Assembly: GCF_003335675.1 (NCBI RefSeq)
Contig: NZ_QPHL01000014.1
Location: forward strand, 177,658-241,657
DNA length: 64,000 nt
DNA from: Winogradskyella sp. KYW1333
GTDB taxonomy: Bacteria; Bacteroidota; Bacteroidia; Flavobacteriales; Flavobacteriaceae
Reading direction: 5' to 3'
Shown one piece after another: positions 35,278-44,014 of the stretch (positions are counted from its first letter, which is position 1; every line of letters starts with the position of its first letter). Below the pieces are notes generated by a model. The model was not told the origin of the DNA. It was given only the letters and a program-made list of their open reading frames with translations, and did no database searches. The position numbers were made by a program, and so were the translations under genes.

Positions 35278-36558
35278 ATGGCAGTAGATTTACTACTAGG
35301 ACTACAATGGGGAGATGAAGGCAAAGGAAAAATTGTTGACGTATTTACCTCTAAATACGATATTATTGCAAGATTTCAAGGTGGACCAAATGCAGGTCAC
35401 ACCTTAGTATTTAATGGAAGAAAACACGTATTGCATACGATACCTTCAGGAATATTTCATAATAACACTACCAATCTTGTTGGAAATGGTGTAGTAATAG
35501 ACCCTGTGATTTTCAAAAAAGAATTAGACAAACTAAACGAACAAAATGTAGACTACAGAAAATCATTATGTATTTCTAGAAAAGCTCACATTATTCTACC
35601 AACACATCGATTGTTAGATGCTGCGAGTGAGGCATCAAAAGGTAAAGCTAAAATTGGTTCTACATTAAAAGGGATTGGTCCAACATATATGGACAAAACC
35701 GGTAGAAACGGAATTAGAGTTGGCGATATTGAACTTTCAAACTGGAAAGATAAATACAGAGCATTAGCAGATAAGCATGAAGCAATGATTGCTTTTTACA
35801 ATGTTGACATTCAGTATGACTTGGAAGAGTTAGAAACTGATTTCTTCGATGCGATTGAAACTCTTAAAAGTTTAAAATTTATTGACTCAGAAGAATTTAT
35901 ACATCAGTCTCAAAATTCTGGGAAGTCAATTCTTGCTGAAGGTGCTCAAGGTTCACTTTTAGATATTGATTTTGGTACTTATCCTTTTGTAACTTCTTCC
36001 AATACTACTGCTGCAGGAGCTTGTACAGGATTGGGCGTAGCTCCAAATAAAATAGGTGAAGTATTCGGTATTTTTAAGGCGTACACCACACGCGTAGGAT
36101 CTGGGCCGTTTCCGACTGAGCTTTTTGATGAAAATGGAGAAACAATGGCACGTGTTGGCCATGAGTTTGGAGCAACTACAGGCAGACCTAGACGATGCGG
36201 ATGGTTAGATTTAGTTGCACTTCGCTATGCTTGTCAAGTTAACGGAGTAACGCAGCTTATAATGATGAAAGGTGATGTTCTTTCAGGGTTTAAAAACCTT
36301 CGAGTATGTACATTATACAACTACAAAGGCGAAACTATTTCACATTTACCATATAATATTGAAGCTGAAAATGTTACTCCTATTTATACCGAAATGGATG
36401 GATGGAAAGAAGATCTAACAGAAATGACAGAGGCTGCACAATTACCTGCAGAATTTAATGCTTATGTAGAGTTTTTGGAAAATGAACTGAATATTCCAAT
36501 AACAATTGTATCTGTTGGGCCTGACCGTAATCAGACAATAGTAAGAAAGACAGTTTAG
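35278..36558 (+). CDS. purA: Adenylosuccinate synthase
   Basis: The 426-residue enzyme has the GTP-binding/catalytic opening LGLQWGDEGKGKIVDVF and QGGPNAGHT. Further conserved blocks are KGIGPTYMDKTGRNGIR, VTSSNTTAAGACTGLGVAP and FGATTGRPRRCGWLDLVALR. It joins aspartate to IMP using GTP, the first committed step to AMP. The length is that of the family. It follows fur closely and may be co-transcribed with it. Confidence 0.97.
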   Translation: MAVDLLLGLQWGDEGKGKIVDVFTSKYDIIARFQGGPNAGHTLVFNGRKHVLHTIPSGIFHNNTTNLVGNGVVIDPVIFKKELDKLNEQNVDYRKSLCISRKAHIILPTHRLLDAASEASKGKAKIGSTLKGIGPTYMDKTGRNGIRVGDIELSNWKDKYRALADKHEAMIAFYNVDIQYDLEELETDFFDAIETLKSLKFIDSEEFIHQSQNSGKSILAEGAQGSLLDIDFGTYPFVTSSNTTAAGACTGLGVAPNKIGEVFGIFKAYTTRVGSGPFPTELFDENGETMARVGHEFGATTGRPRRCGWLDLVALRYACQVNGVTQLIMMKGDVLSGFKNLRVCTLYNYKGETISHLPYNIEAENVTPIYTEMDGWKEDLTEMTEAAQLPAEFNAYVEFLENELNIPITIVSVGPDRNQTIVRKTV

Positions 36559-36638
36559 TTTTTCGCTAACATTTAGTGTTAAAAATTCTGTTAACCTATA
36601 ATAAAGCTGTTACATAAATATTATTTTGTAAAAAATTT

Positions 36639-38432
36639 ATGGTTTTGAATAGTTTTAAGAAATTTCTTTTACTAATTTTTCTAAACACCTTGTTTCTAGG
36701 TTTTTCTCAAGAAAAACAGAAAATTACAATTAAGTATGCAGGTACTGCCTATACAGACTCCGAAATAGAGGAAGGAGCAAAAGTATTCTTAAGAGACAAA
36801 TCACAACAAGTTCATTTCGTACATAAGGGCGTTAACATGTGGTGCGACAAAGCCATTTATTATGAGGACCAAGATTTTATAGAGGCATTCAGTAATGTTG
36901 TAATGAAACAAGGCGATTCCATAAACATGGTTGCAAAATATGTTGAGTATAGTGGTAAATCACAGTTAGCATTTGCAAGAGGTGACGTTGTACTGACAGA
37001 ACCGCAATCAGTACTAACAACAGAAAAACTATATTTCGATAGAACAAGACAGATTGCTTACTACAACACTAAAGGAAAAGTAGTAAGAGACTCTTCTGGC
37101 ACAATTACAAGTCAGATTGGAAGATATTATACAAATTCGAGCAAATATCAATTTGTAAAGGATGTCGTTCTTGTAAACCCAGATTACACACTTAACACAG
37201 AACGATTAGATTTCTTCTCTGAAAATGGACATGCATATTTATTTGGCCCATCAACCATAGTTGGCGAAGACAGTAATATCTATACAGAACGCGGATTCTA
37301 TAACACTAAGACTGATAGAGGACATTTTCAACGTAAAGCACGTATAGATTATGAAAACAGAACAGTAGAAGGCGACAGTATTTATTTTGACAGAAATAGA
37401 AATTTTGCATCCGCAACCAATAACATAACTGTAACAGATACTATTAACAAAAGTGTTGTAAAAGGTCATTATGCCGAACTATGGAGAGATAGAGACTCAA
37501 TTTTTATAACCAGAAGAGCCTTAGGAATAACCGTTCAAGAACAAGATTCTGTATACATCCATGCTGATACCTTAATGGTAACTGGTAAGGAAAATAATAG
37601 AATAACCAGAGCATTTTATAATGTTAGACTTTACAAGAGTGATCTTGCGGGTAAATCAGACTCAATACATGTCAATCATCAAACTGGATTAACCCAGATG
37701 ATTAATTTGGACCGTTTCAGTTCTAATGATGCATTTGCCACCAAAAGAAAACCAATTTTATGGAATATGGGCAATCAGATGACAGGTGATACTATCCATT
37801 TAATTTCAAATGTTGAAACAGAAAAATTAGATTCACTTAAAGTATTTAATAATGCCTTTTTAGTCAGTAAGGACACCATTAGTGAATCAGGTTTTAACCA
37901 AGTAAAAGGCAAATTATTGATAGGTTTATTTGAGAACAATGAGCTTTATAATGTTGATATTATTAAAAATGCTGAAATGATTTACTACATGCGTAATGAG
38001 GAAAATGAACTCGTTGGCATACAAAAGTCTAAATCTGGCAGTATAAATATGAAAATAAAAGAACAGGCCATAGAAGAGGTTAGATTTATAAATCAAATTG
38101 ATGGAGAACTTTATCCTGAATCAAAGTTTCCAAAAAGCGGTAGTCGATTACGTGCATTTGATTGGCGTGGTAAGGAACGTCCTATGTCTGTTGATGACTT
38201 GTTTAAAGATGACCCACCATTGGTTTTACCTGTAATTAAAGGATTAAAAGATTATGTACCTCCAGAAGAGTTTATTGATGATTCAATAACCGAAAGAATC
38301 GAAAATGCTGGTAAAGACACTCCTAATAAACCAAATAAGGCAGCTCGTAATCTACCCAAAAAAGACAAACAAATACCGTCACCAAATCAGTTAAAAGTAC
38401 CTCCAGGATTAAAGAAAAAATCTAGTCAATAA
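36639..38432 (+). CDS. OstA/LptA-like periplasmic protein
   Basis: The 597-residue protein has a signal peptide (to about residue 22). It begins with the OstA-like beta-strand repeat (NMWCDKAIYYEDQDFIEAFS, SVLTTEKLYFDRTRQIAYYN), similar to LptA and the N-terminal part of LptD. Repeated beta strands of the form LDFFSENGHAYLFG, AEMIYYMRNEENELVG and so on continue to about residue 510. The tail (about 540-597) is proline- and lysine-rich and probably disordered. It likely forms or feeds a lipopolysaccharide-transport bridge across the periplasm. An aminotransferase gene follows after 6 bases, so they are co-transcribed although functionally unrelated by name. Confidence 0.82.
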   Translation: MVLNSFKKFLLLIFLNTLFLGFSQEKQKITIKYAGTAYTDSEIEEGAKVFLRDKSQQVHFVHKGVNMWCDKAIYYEDQDFIEAFSNVVMKQGDSINMVAKYVEYSGKSQLAFARGDVVLTEPQSVLTTEKLYFDRTRQIAYYNTKGKVVRDSSGTITSQIGRYYTNSSKYQFVKDVVLVNPDYTLNTERLDFFSENGHAYLFGPSTIVGEDSNIYTERGFYNTKTDRGHFQRKARIDYENRTVEGDSIYFDRNRNFASATNNITVTDTINKSVVKGHYAELWRDRDSIFITRRALGITVQEQDSVYIHADTLMVTGKENNRITRAFYNVRLYKSDLAGKSDSIHVNHQTGLTQMINLDRFSSNDAFATKRKPILWNMGNQMTGDTIHLISNVETEKLDSLKVFNNAFLVSKDTISESGFNQVKGKLLIGLFENNELYNVDIIKNAEMIYYMRNEENELVGIQKSKSGSINMKIKEQAIEEVRFINQIDGELYPESKFPKSGSRLRAFDWRGKERPMSVDDLFKDDPPLVLPVIKGLKDYVPPEEFIDDSITERIENAGKDTPNKPNKAARNLPKKDKQIPSPNQLKVPPGLKKKSSQ

Positions 38433-38438
38433 TGCAGA

Positions 38439-39623
38439 ATGCAAGTAAGCGACTTCTTTAAATATCAAGCACAAACAACACCGCATCCATTGGCAATGGA
38501 AATAAAGTATGCTAAGGGATCTTATATTTATGATTCGGATGATAATCCTCATCTAGATTTTGTTGCTGGTGTTTCTGCTTGTACTTTAGGACATAGTCAT
38601 CCTGCGGTTGTTAATGCTGTAAAAGAACAGCTCGACAAGTATTTACATGTAATGGTATATGGTGAATATATACAACAACCAGCTGTAGATCTTTGCAAAA
38701 AAATGGCTGAATTACTACCAGAACCCTTAGACACAACTTACTTAGTCAATTCTGGTACAGAGGCAATTGAAGGAAGTATAAAGTTAGCTAGACGTTATAC
38801 AGGAAGATCTGAAATAATTGCGGCTAAAAATTCTTATCATGGCAATACTTTGGGGTCTTTAAGTCTTATGGACTATCAAGAACGTAAAAGACCTTTTCTA
38901 CCCTTACTACCTGGCATTAGGCACATCACCTTTAATTGTGAATGGTGTCTTGAACAAATTACAGATAAAACAGCTGGAGTAATACTTGAGACCATACAAG
39001 GTGGTGCAGGTTTTATAGAACCAATAGAAGGGTATTTAAGCAGTGTTCAAAAGCGGTGTAATGAAGTGGGTGCCGTATTGATTTTGGATGAGATACAACC
39101 CGGTATTGGTCGCACAGGTAAAATGTTTGGATTTGAAAATTATAATTGCAAACCAGATATAGTGGTTACAGGCAAAGGCCTAGGTGGCGGACTTCCAATT
39201 GGTGCTTTTACAGCATCTTACGAAATGATGAAGCACCTAACTGATAATCCTAAATTAGGGCATATTACAACATTTGGAGGTAATCCTGTTATTGCAAGTG
39301 CAGCCTTATCAACATTAATGGAGCTTACAAATAGCAATCATATTGCAGAAACACTTGAAAAAGAAAAGTTGATTCGAGAACATCTTTCTCATCCTCTAAT
39401 CAAAGAGATTAGAGGTCGTGGGTTGATGCTTGCTGCCATTACAGAAAATGCTGAAATTACAAATGAAGTTATTCTGAAATGCAAAGAAAAAGGATTAATC
39501 CTATTCTGGTTACTTTTTGAATCGAAAGCAATAAGAATTACACCTCCATTAACTATTTCTAACGAAGAAATTGTTAAAGGTTGTCAAATTATCTGCTCAG
39601 TTTTAAATACTATCCAAAATTAA
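38439..39623 (+). CDS. Class III aminotransferase (PLP-dependent, acetylornithine-type)
   Basis: The 394-residue protein carries the class III features: YLVNSGTEAIEGSIKLARRYT, NSYHGNTLGSLSLM, an aspartate in LILDEIQPGIGRTGKMFGFE, and the PLP-lysine segment VTGKGLGGGLPIGAF. TFGGNPVIASAAL completes the fold. Substrate could be acetylornithine, 4-aminobutyrate, succinylornithine or a related amine; the flavobacterial versions are usually named only aspartate aminotransferase family or acetylornithine-like. No arginine-biosynthesis genes are nearby, so I do not assign argD. Start overlaps nothing and lies 6 bases after the OstA-like gene. Confidence 0.9.
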   Translation: MQVSDFFKYQAQTTPHPLAMEIKYAKGSYIYDSDDNPHLDFVAGVSACTLGHSHPAVVNAVKEQLDKYLHVMVYGEYIQQPAVDLCKKMAELLPEPLDTTYLVNSGTEAIEGSIKLARRYTGRSEIIAAKNSYHGNTLGSLSLMDYQERKRPFLPLLPGIRHITFNCEWCLEQITDKTAGVILETIQGGAGFIEPIEGYLSSVQKRCNEVGAVLILDEIQPGIGRTGKMFGFENYNCKPDIVVTGKGLGGGLPIGAFTASYEMMKHLTDNPKLGHITTFGGNPVIASAALSTLMELTNSNHIAETLEKEKLIREHLSHPLIKEIRGRGLMLAAITENAEITNEVILKCKEKGLILFWLLFESKAIRITPPLTISNEEIVKGCQIICSVLNTIQN

Positions 39624-39775
39624 TTTTTGTTATAAATAATTGACAATCAAGAGCAAAAATATGTTTATCAAAGCATTATTTTAATGTTAATTAATTTGTT
39701 AAAAACAATAAATTAATTCTTTAGTATTAGTACATGATAACAGTAAATTTAATTCAGTGAATTTTAAAACCGCTT

Positions 39776-41182
39776 ATGGAATATAGTCAGAACGACGAAA
39801 ATTTCTCACTTACTAGATTTGAATCAATGTTAAAAACAAATGACATTTTGTTTTTTGACTCCAATGAATTCGAAAATATCATTCACCACTATCTTGAGAG
39901 TGGTAAAATTGCACTAGCAAAGCGTGCAATTAAGCTTGGCCTAGAACAGCATCCATCTTCGATAAATCTTAGATTATATCAGGTTGAAATATTAGTAATC
40001 GAAAATAAATTTGATGAAGCAAATGATATTTTGGATATGCTAAACGACTTAGAGCCAAACAATGAGGAGGTATATATCCAGAAGGCTAATGTTTTATCTA
40101 AACAAGATGAGCACGAAAAAGCAATTGAAATTCTATTATTAGCAATAGACAAATCAAAAACACCAGATGATGATAGTGATTTGTACGCTCTTATAGGGAT
40201 GGAATATCTCTTTTTGGACCAATTTGAAAACGCAATAATATATTTTAAAAAGTGTATTGAAGTTGATACGACAGACTATTCTGCTTTACATAATATCATT
40301 TATTGTTATGATTTCTTAAATCAGAATACTGAGGCTATAACCTATTTAAATAATTTCTTGGATAATCACCCATATTGTGAAGTGGCTTGGCACCAATTAG
40401 GACGACAATATTTTGCAATAAAAGAGTATGCGAAGGCTAACGCCTCATTTGATTTTGCAATAATTTCTGATGATACATTTGTAGGTGCATATATTGAAAA
40501 GGGTAAGGTCTTAGAAAAACTGAAACACTATGAAGATGCCATAGAAAACTATAAAATCACCTTAGCACTAGATGAACCAACCTCATTTGCATTGTTAAGA
40601 ATTGGGCATTGCTACGAAAAGCTGGGTGAAGATGATATGGCTATTCAGTTTCTTAAAAAAACCGTTGACGAAGACCCTCTTTTAGATAAGGGCTGGTTAG
40701 CTATTACAAAATTTTACATGAAGCGGCTTGATTATCAGAAAGCGCTTTACTACATAAATAAAGCTGTTAACATTGATGGCGATAATGTACTCTATTGGAA
40801 ACTTTATGCAACTGTAAACAAACGCTTAAACTTTCTTGAAGAAGCAGAACGAGGCTACAAACGAAGCTTAGAGCTCGGAAATTACGAACTCGACACGTGG
40901 CTTGACAGGTCTGATATACTAATTTCTCTCGGTGAATATGGAGCTTCTGCTTATAATTTATTGCAGGCATCAGAATTCTACCCTGAAAATGCAGAGGTTG
41001 AATATAGACTTGCTGGATTATATTTTACAATGCACCAAAATGAAGAAGGAAGATTTCATTTAAAAAATGCGGTACAGCTCAATTTCGAATATAATTTTAT
41101 TATTACGGAGCTGTTTCCTAAGTTAAATGAACGCGCAATTGTCAGAGCTATTATTTCAGATTCTAAAAAGACTCCCAACTAA
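39776..41182 (+). CDS. Tetratricopeptide repeat protein
   Basis: The 468-residue protein lacks a signal peptide and consists of about 11 TPR-like helical pairs, for example KALYYINKAVNIDGDNVLYW, KKCIEVDTTDYSALHNIIYC and EEAERGYKRSLELGNYELDT. It is acidic and probably cytoplasmic, serving as a protein-interaction scaffold. The partner is unknown. Downstream, after 38 bases, come two DUF368 membrane transporter genes. Confidence 0.88.
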   Translation: MEYSQNDENFSLTRFESMLKTNDILFFDSNEFENIIHHYLESGKIALAKRAIKLGLEQHPSSINLRLYQVEILVIENKFDEANDILDMLNDLEPNNEEVYIQKANVLSKQDEHEKAIEILLLAIDKSKTPDDDSDLYALIGMEYLFLDQFENAIIYFKKCIEVDTTDYSALHNIIYCYDFLNQNTEAITYLNNFLDNHPYCEVAWHQLGRQYFAIKEYAKANASFDFAIISDDTFVGAYIEKGKVLEKLKHYEDAIENYKITLALDEPTSFALLRIGHCYEKLGEDDMAIQFLKKTVDEDPLLDKGWLAITKFYMKRLDYQKALYYINKAVNIDGDNVLYWKLYATVNKRLNFLEEAERGYKRSLELGNYELDTWLDRSDILISLGEYGASAYNLLQASEFYPENAEVEYRLAGLYFTMHQNEEGRFHLKNAVQLNFEYNFIITELFPKLNERAIVRAIISDSKKTPN

Positions 41183-41220
41183 AAAATTCCATACCTTAGC
41201 GACTCACTATTTCACATAAA

Positions 41221-42189
41221 ATGAGTCGAAGAATAATAGATTATCTTGTTATAACTTTCAAAGGAATAGCAATGGGTGCAGCTGATGTTGTTCCAGGCGT
41301 TTCTGGTGGTACAATCGCATTTATTTCAGGTATTTACGAAGAATTAATTGAGAGTATTGACAAGTTTAATCTTGGTTTTTTTAATGTTTGGAAAAAAGAA
41401 GGGTTTCTAACAGCTTGGAAAGCTATTAATGGAAGTTTTCTTTTTGCTTTATTTCTTGGAATTGCAATAAGTATACTTTCATTGGCCAAAATAATTAAAT
41501 GGTTACTTCATAATGAACCAATAATATTGTGGTCGTTCTTTTTTGGTTTAGTCCTAGCAAGTATTATTTATATAGCTAAACAAATTAGCAAATGGTCATT
41601 AAAGGTAATAGTGGCTATAATCCTAATTTCAATATTATCTTACTATATAACCTTGGCAGAACCTTTTGCATCGCCAGACAGCCCTTATTATTTGTTGTTT
41701 TGCGGTTTTATTGCAATAATTGCGATGATATTACCTGGAGTTTCTGGAGCATTTATATTATTGATATTAGGTGTCTACCAAACTGCTATTGACACAATTA
41801 ATAATCTAAGAGATGGAATTTTGCAGGGTGACATGACCTTATTTAAAGAGGCATTTTTAAATTTTATCCTACTTGCTGTCGGAGCTGTTATAGGTTTAAA
41901 AGTTTTTTCTAAAGCCTTAAACTGGATGTTCAAGTATCAAAAGAATCTCACTTTGGCAATTCTAACCGGTTTTATGGTTGGTTCTTTAAATAAAATTTGG
42001 CCTTGGAAAGAAATCTTAAAAACACGCATTAATTCTAAAGGCGAAGAAGTTACCTTACTAGATAGAAGTATATTACCTACTTCCTATGGAGGAGACAATC
42101 AATTAGTAATTGCAGTTGTATTCATCGTTATTGGGTTTGCGACTATTTTAATATTAGAGAGACTAGGTAAGAATAAAACCACTGTTTAA
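41221..42189 (+). CDS. DUF368 (PopT-type) membrane protein, copy 1
   Basis: The 322-residue protein has about eight membrane helices. It carries the DUF368 signature twice in inverted-repeat fashion: GIAMGAADVVPGVSGGTIAF near residue 17 and MILPGVSGAFILLILGVY near 175. The family has been shown in other bacteria to recycle undecaprenyl phosphate across the cytoplasmic membrane for cell-wall and glycan synthesis. A paralogue starts at the very next base, so the two are translationally adjacent and may form a heteromer or have diverged. Confidence 0.9.
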   Translation: MSRRIIDYLVITFKGIAMGAADVVPGVSGGTIAFISGIYEELIESIDKFNLGFFNVWKKEGFLTAWKAINGSFLFALFLGIAISILSLAKIIKWLLHNEPIILWSFFFGLVLASIIYIAKQISKWSLKVIVAIILISILSYYITLAEPFASPDSPYYLLFCGFIAIIAMILPGVSGAFILLILGVYQTAIDTINNLRDGILQGDMTLFKEAFLNFILLAVGAVIGLKVFSKALNWMFKYQKNLTLAILTGFMVGSLNKIWPWKEILKTRINSKGEEVTLLDRSILPTSYGGDNQLVIAVVFIVIGFATILILERLGKNKTTV

Positions 42190-43209
42190 ATGCAGAGCAC
42201 AAGACGCTTTAAAGATCGGGTTTTTTTGGTAATTAAGGGGCTGGCAATGGGAGCAGCAAATAAAGTTCCTGGTGTTTCAGGTGGTTTGGTAGCCTTTGTT
42301 GCGGGCTTTTATGAAGAATTTATTTATTCATTACAACGTGTTAATAAAACTGCATTTAGACTGCTGTTTAATGGACGCTTCAGTAGTTTTTATAGATACG
42401 TGAATGGTAAGTTTTTAGGCTTACTTTTCCTTGGTATGATAGTCAGCTATTTTAGTGTTTCTAAAATTCTAGACTACTTAATTATCAATTATGAGCTCTA
42501 TGTTTGGAGTACTTTTTTTGGAATGATCTTAGGATCAATTTATTACATAAACAAAGATTTTAAAGAATGGAACAGAAGAACTTTAACTTTCCTAGTCATT
42601 GGAGCTCTGGTTGGATTAAGCATAAGTTTTTTAGATCCTGCCAAGGAGAATGATAATTTAATTTTTATTTTTTTCTGCGGAATAATTAGCGTTTCTGGAA
42701 TGACGCTTCCAGGGTTTTCGGGTTCATTTATTTTAATTCTCCTTGGGAATTATGTTCTGCTTCTTGTTGATTCTGTAAACGCCCTTTATGATACCATTGC
42801 AGATGTTTTTACTGGAGATTTTGAATTTGTAAAAGACGCTGTCAGAATACGAATGTTGAAGGTTTTAGCTGTTTTCGCATTAGGTTCTGTTACCGGTCTT
42901 GTAACGTTTTCTCATATTTTAAACTACATTTTACATCATTATAAAAATATTACACTCGCTACTATAATTGGTTTTATAATTGGATCGCTTGGTGTTGTAT
43001 GGCCTTGGAAGGAAACCATATACATGACTAATGACAACGGTGGTTACATTCTTGATTCTACAGGTAAACAAATCATATTGAATTATAAGCGTTTTTTACC
43101 TGAAGCAAGTACTGATACTTATATTGCAATTGCTTATATTGCCCTTGGTATCTTTATAGTTTTAGGATTAGAATGGTATGGACAACACACACGACAAATT
43201 AAAGCTTAA
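42190..43209 (+). CDS. DUF368 (PopT-type) membrane protein, copy 2
   Basis: The 339-residue paralogue of the upstream gene has GLAMGAANKVPGVSGGLVAF near residue 18 and GMTLPGFSGSFILILLGNYV near 177, with about eight helices. It begins one base after the stop of copy 1. Compared with copy 1 the first motif changes Asp-Val to Asn-Lys (AADVVPGV to AANKVPGV) and the second PGVSG to PGFSG, so selectivity may differ. Its 3' end overlaps aroE by 32 bases. Recycling of undecaprenyl phosphate would supply carriers for envelope glycans such as those of the island near 50 kb. Confidence 0.9.
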   Translation: MQSTRRFKDRVFLVIKGLAMGAANKVPGVSGGLVAFVAGFYEEFIYSLQRVNKTAFRLLFNGRFSSFYRYVNGKFLGLLFLGMIVSYFSVSKILDYLIINYELYVWSTFFGMILGSIYYINKDFKEWNRRTLTFLVIGALVGLSISFLDPAKENDNLIFIFFCGIISVSGMTLPGFSGSFILILLGNYVLLLVDSVNALYDTIADVFTGDFEFVKDAVRIRMLKVLAVFALGSVTGLVTFSHILNYILHHYKNITLATIIGFIIGSLGVVWPWKETIYMTNDNGGYILDSTGKQIILNYKRFLPEASTDTYIAIAYIALGIFIVLGLEWYGQHTRQIKA

Positions 43210-43936
43210 ATTCGGACTAGTAGGGCGGAATATTTCCTACTCATTTTCAAGAGGTTATTTTGCCAAAAAGTTTGAAAATGAAAATCTTAATTACTCCTAT
43301 GTAAATTTTGATTTAGAGTCTATTGATGATCTTTTGAATGCAATAAATAACACACCAAATTTAAAGGGTCTTAATGTAACCATTCCCTATAAGGAGGAAG
43401 TCATTCCTTTACTCGATAAATTGAACAAACGCGCTCGAAAAATTGGCGCAGTTAATACTATACAGTTTAAAGACAACAAACTAATAGGCTACAACACTGA
43501 CTATTATGGTTTTAAAAACTCTTTAAGTCCTCATTTAAAAAATTATCATAAATGTGCATTAATTTTAGGTACTGGCGGTGCATCTAAAGCAATTGCCTAT
43601 GCTTTAAAAAAATTAAATATTGAATATACATATGTATCACGGTCTAAGAAAATGGCTGTAGAATATCAGTATTCAGATTTGGATGATAATATAATTACAA
43701 AACATCAAATCATCATAAATTGTACGCCTTTAGGAACCTTTCCGAACATTGATCATTGTCCAAGTATTCCATATAAGGCAATTACTAAAAAACATATCCT
43801 TTTTGATTTAATTTACAACCCAGAACAGACCAAATTTTTAAAAAAAGGTCACGAAAAAGGAGCTACAACAATTAATGGTCTTAAAATGTTAGAACTTCAA
43901 GCAGAAAAGTCTTGGCAAATCTGGAATAAGCCTTAA
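43178..43936 (+). CDS. aroE: Shikimate dehydrogenase
   Basis: The 252-residue enzyme has KFGLVGRNISYSFSRGYFAK (shikimate-binding Ser residues), the catalytic lysine in LKGLNVTIPYKEEVIPLLD, AVNTIQ, GYNTDYYGF with its aspartate, and the NADP-binding GTGGASKAIAYAL. It reduces 3-dehydroshikimate in aromatic amino acid synthesis. I keep the ATG at 43178, 32 bases inside the DUF368 gene, because the conserved core begins only 11 residues later and no other in-frame ATG is available. Confidence 0.93.
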   Translation: MDNTHDKLKLKFGLVGRNISYSFSRGYFAKKFENENLNYSYVNFDLESIDDLLNAINNTPNLKGLNVTIPYKEEVIPLLDKLNKRARKIGAVNTIQFKDNKLIGYNTDYYGFKNSLSPHLKNYHKCALILGTGGASKAIAYALKKLNIEYTYVSRSKKMAVEYQYSDLDDNIITKHQIIINCTPLGTFPNIDHCPSIPYKAITKKHILFDLIYNPEQTKFLKKGHEKGATTINGLKMLELQAEKSWQIWNKP

Positions 43937-43960
43937 TACAGACCAAACTATTCATTTCCT

Positions 43961-43990
43961 TTGTAGTTCAAGGAGTTGTTAGTATCTTTA
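43961..43990 (+). promoter_or_regulatory. Promoter upstream of the DUF349 gene
   Basis: TTG at 43961-43963, 19 bases, then TATCTTTA at 43983-43990 match the Bacteroidota consensus with the last base changed. A four-codon minimal frame (ATG at 43994) lies in the resulting leader. Confidence 0.65.
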
Positions 43991-44014
43991 ACATGCGATT
44001 AAAATAATTGACAT

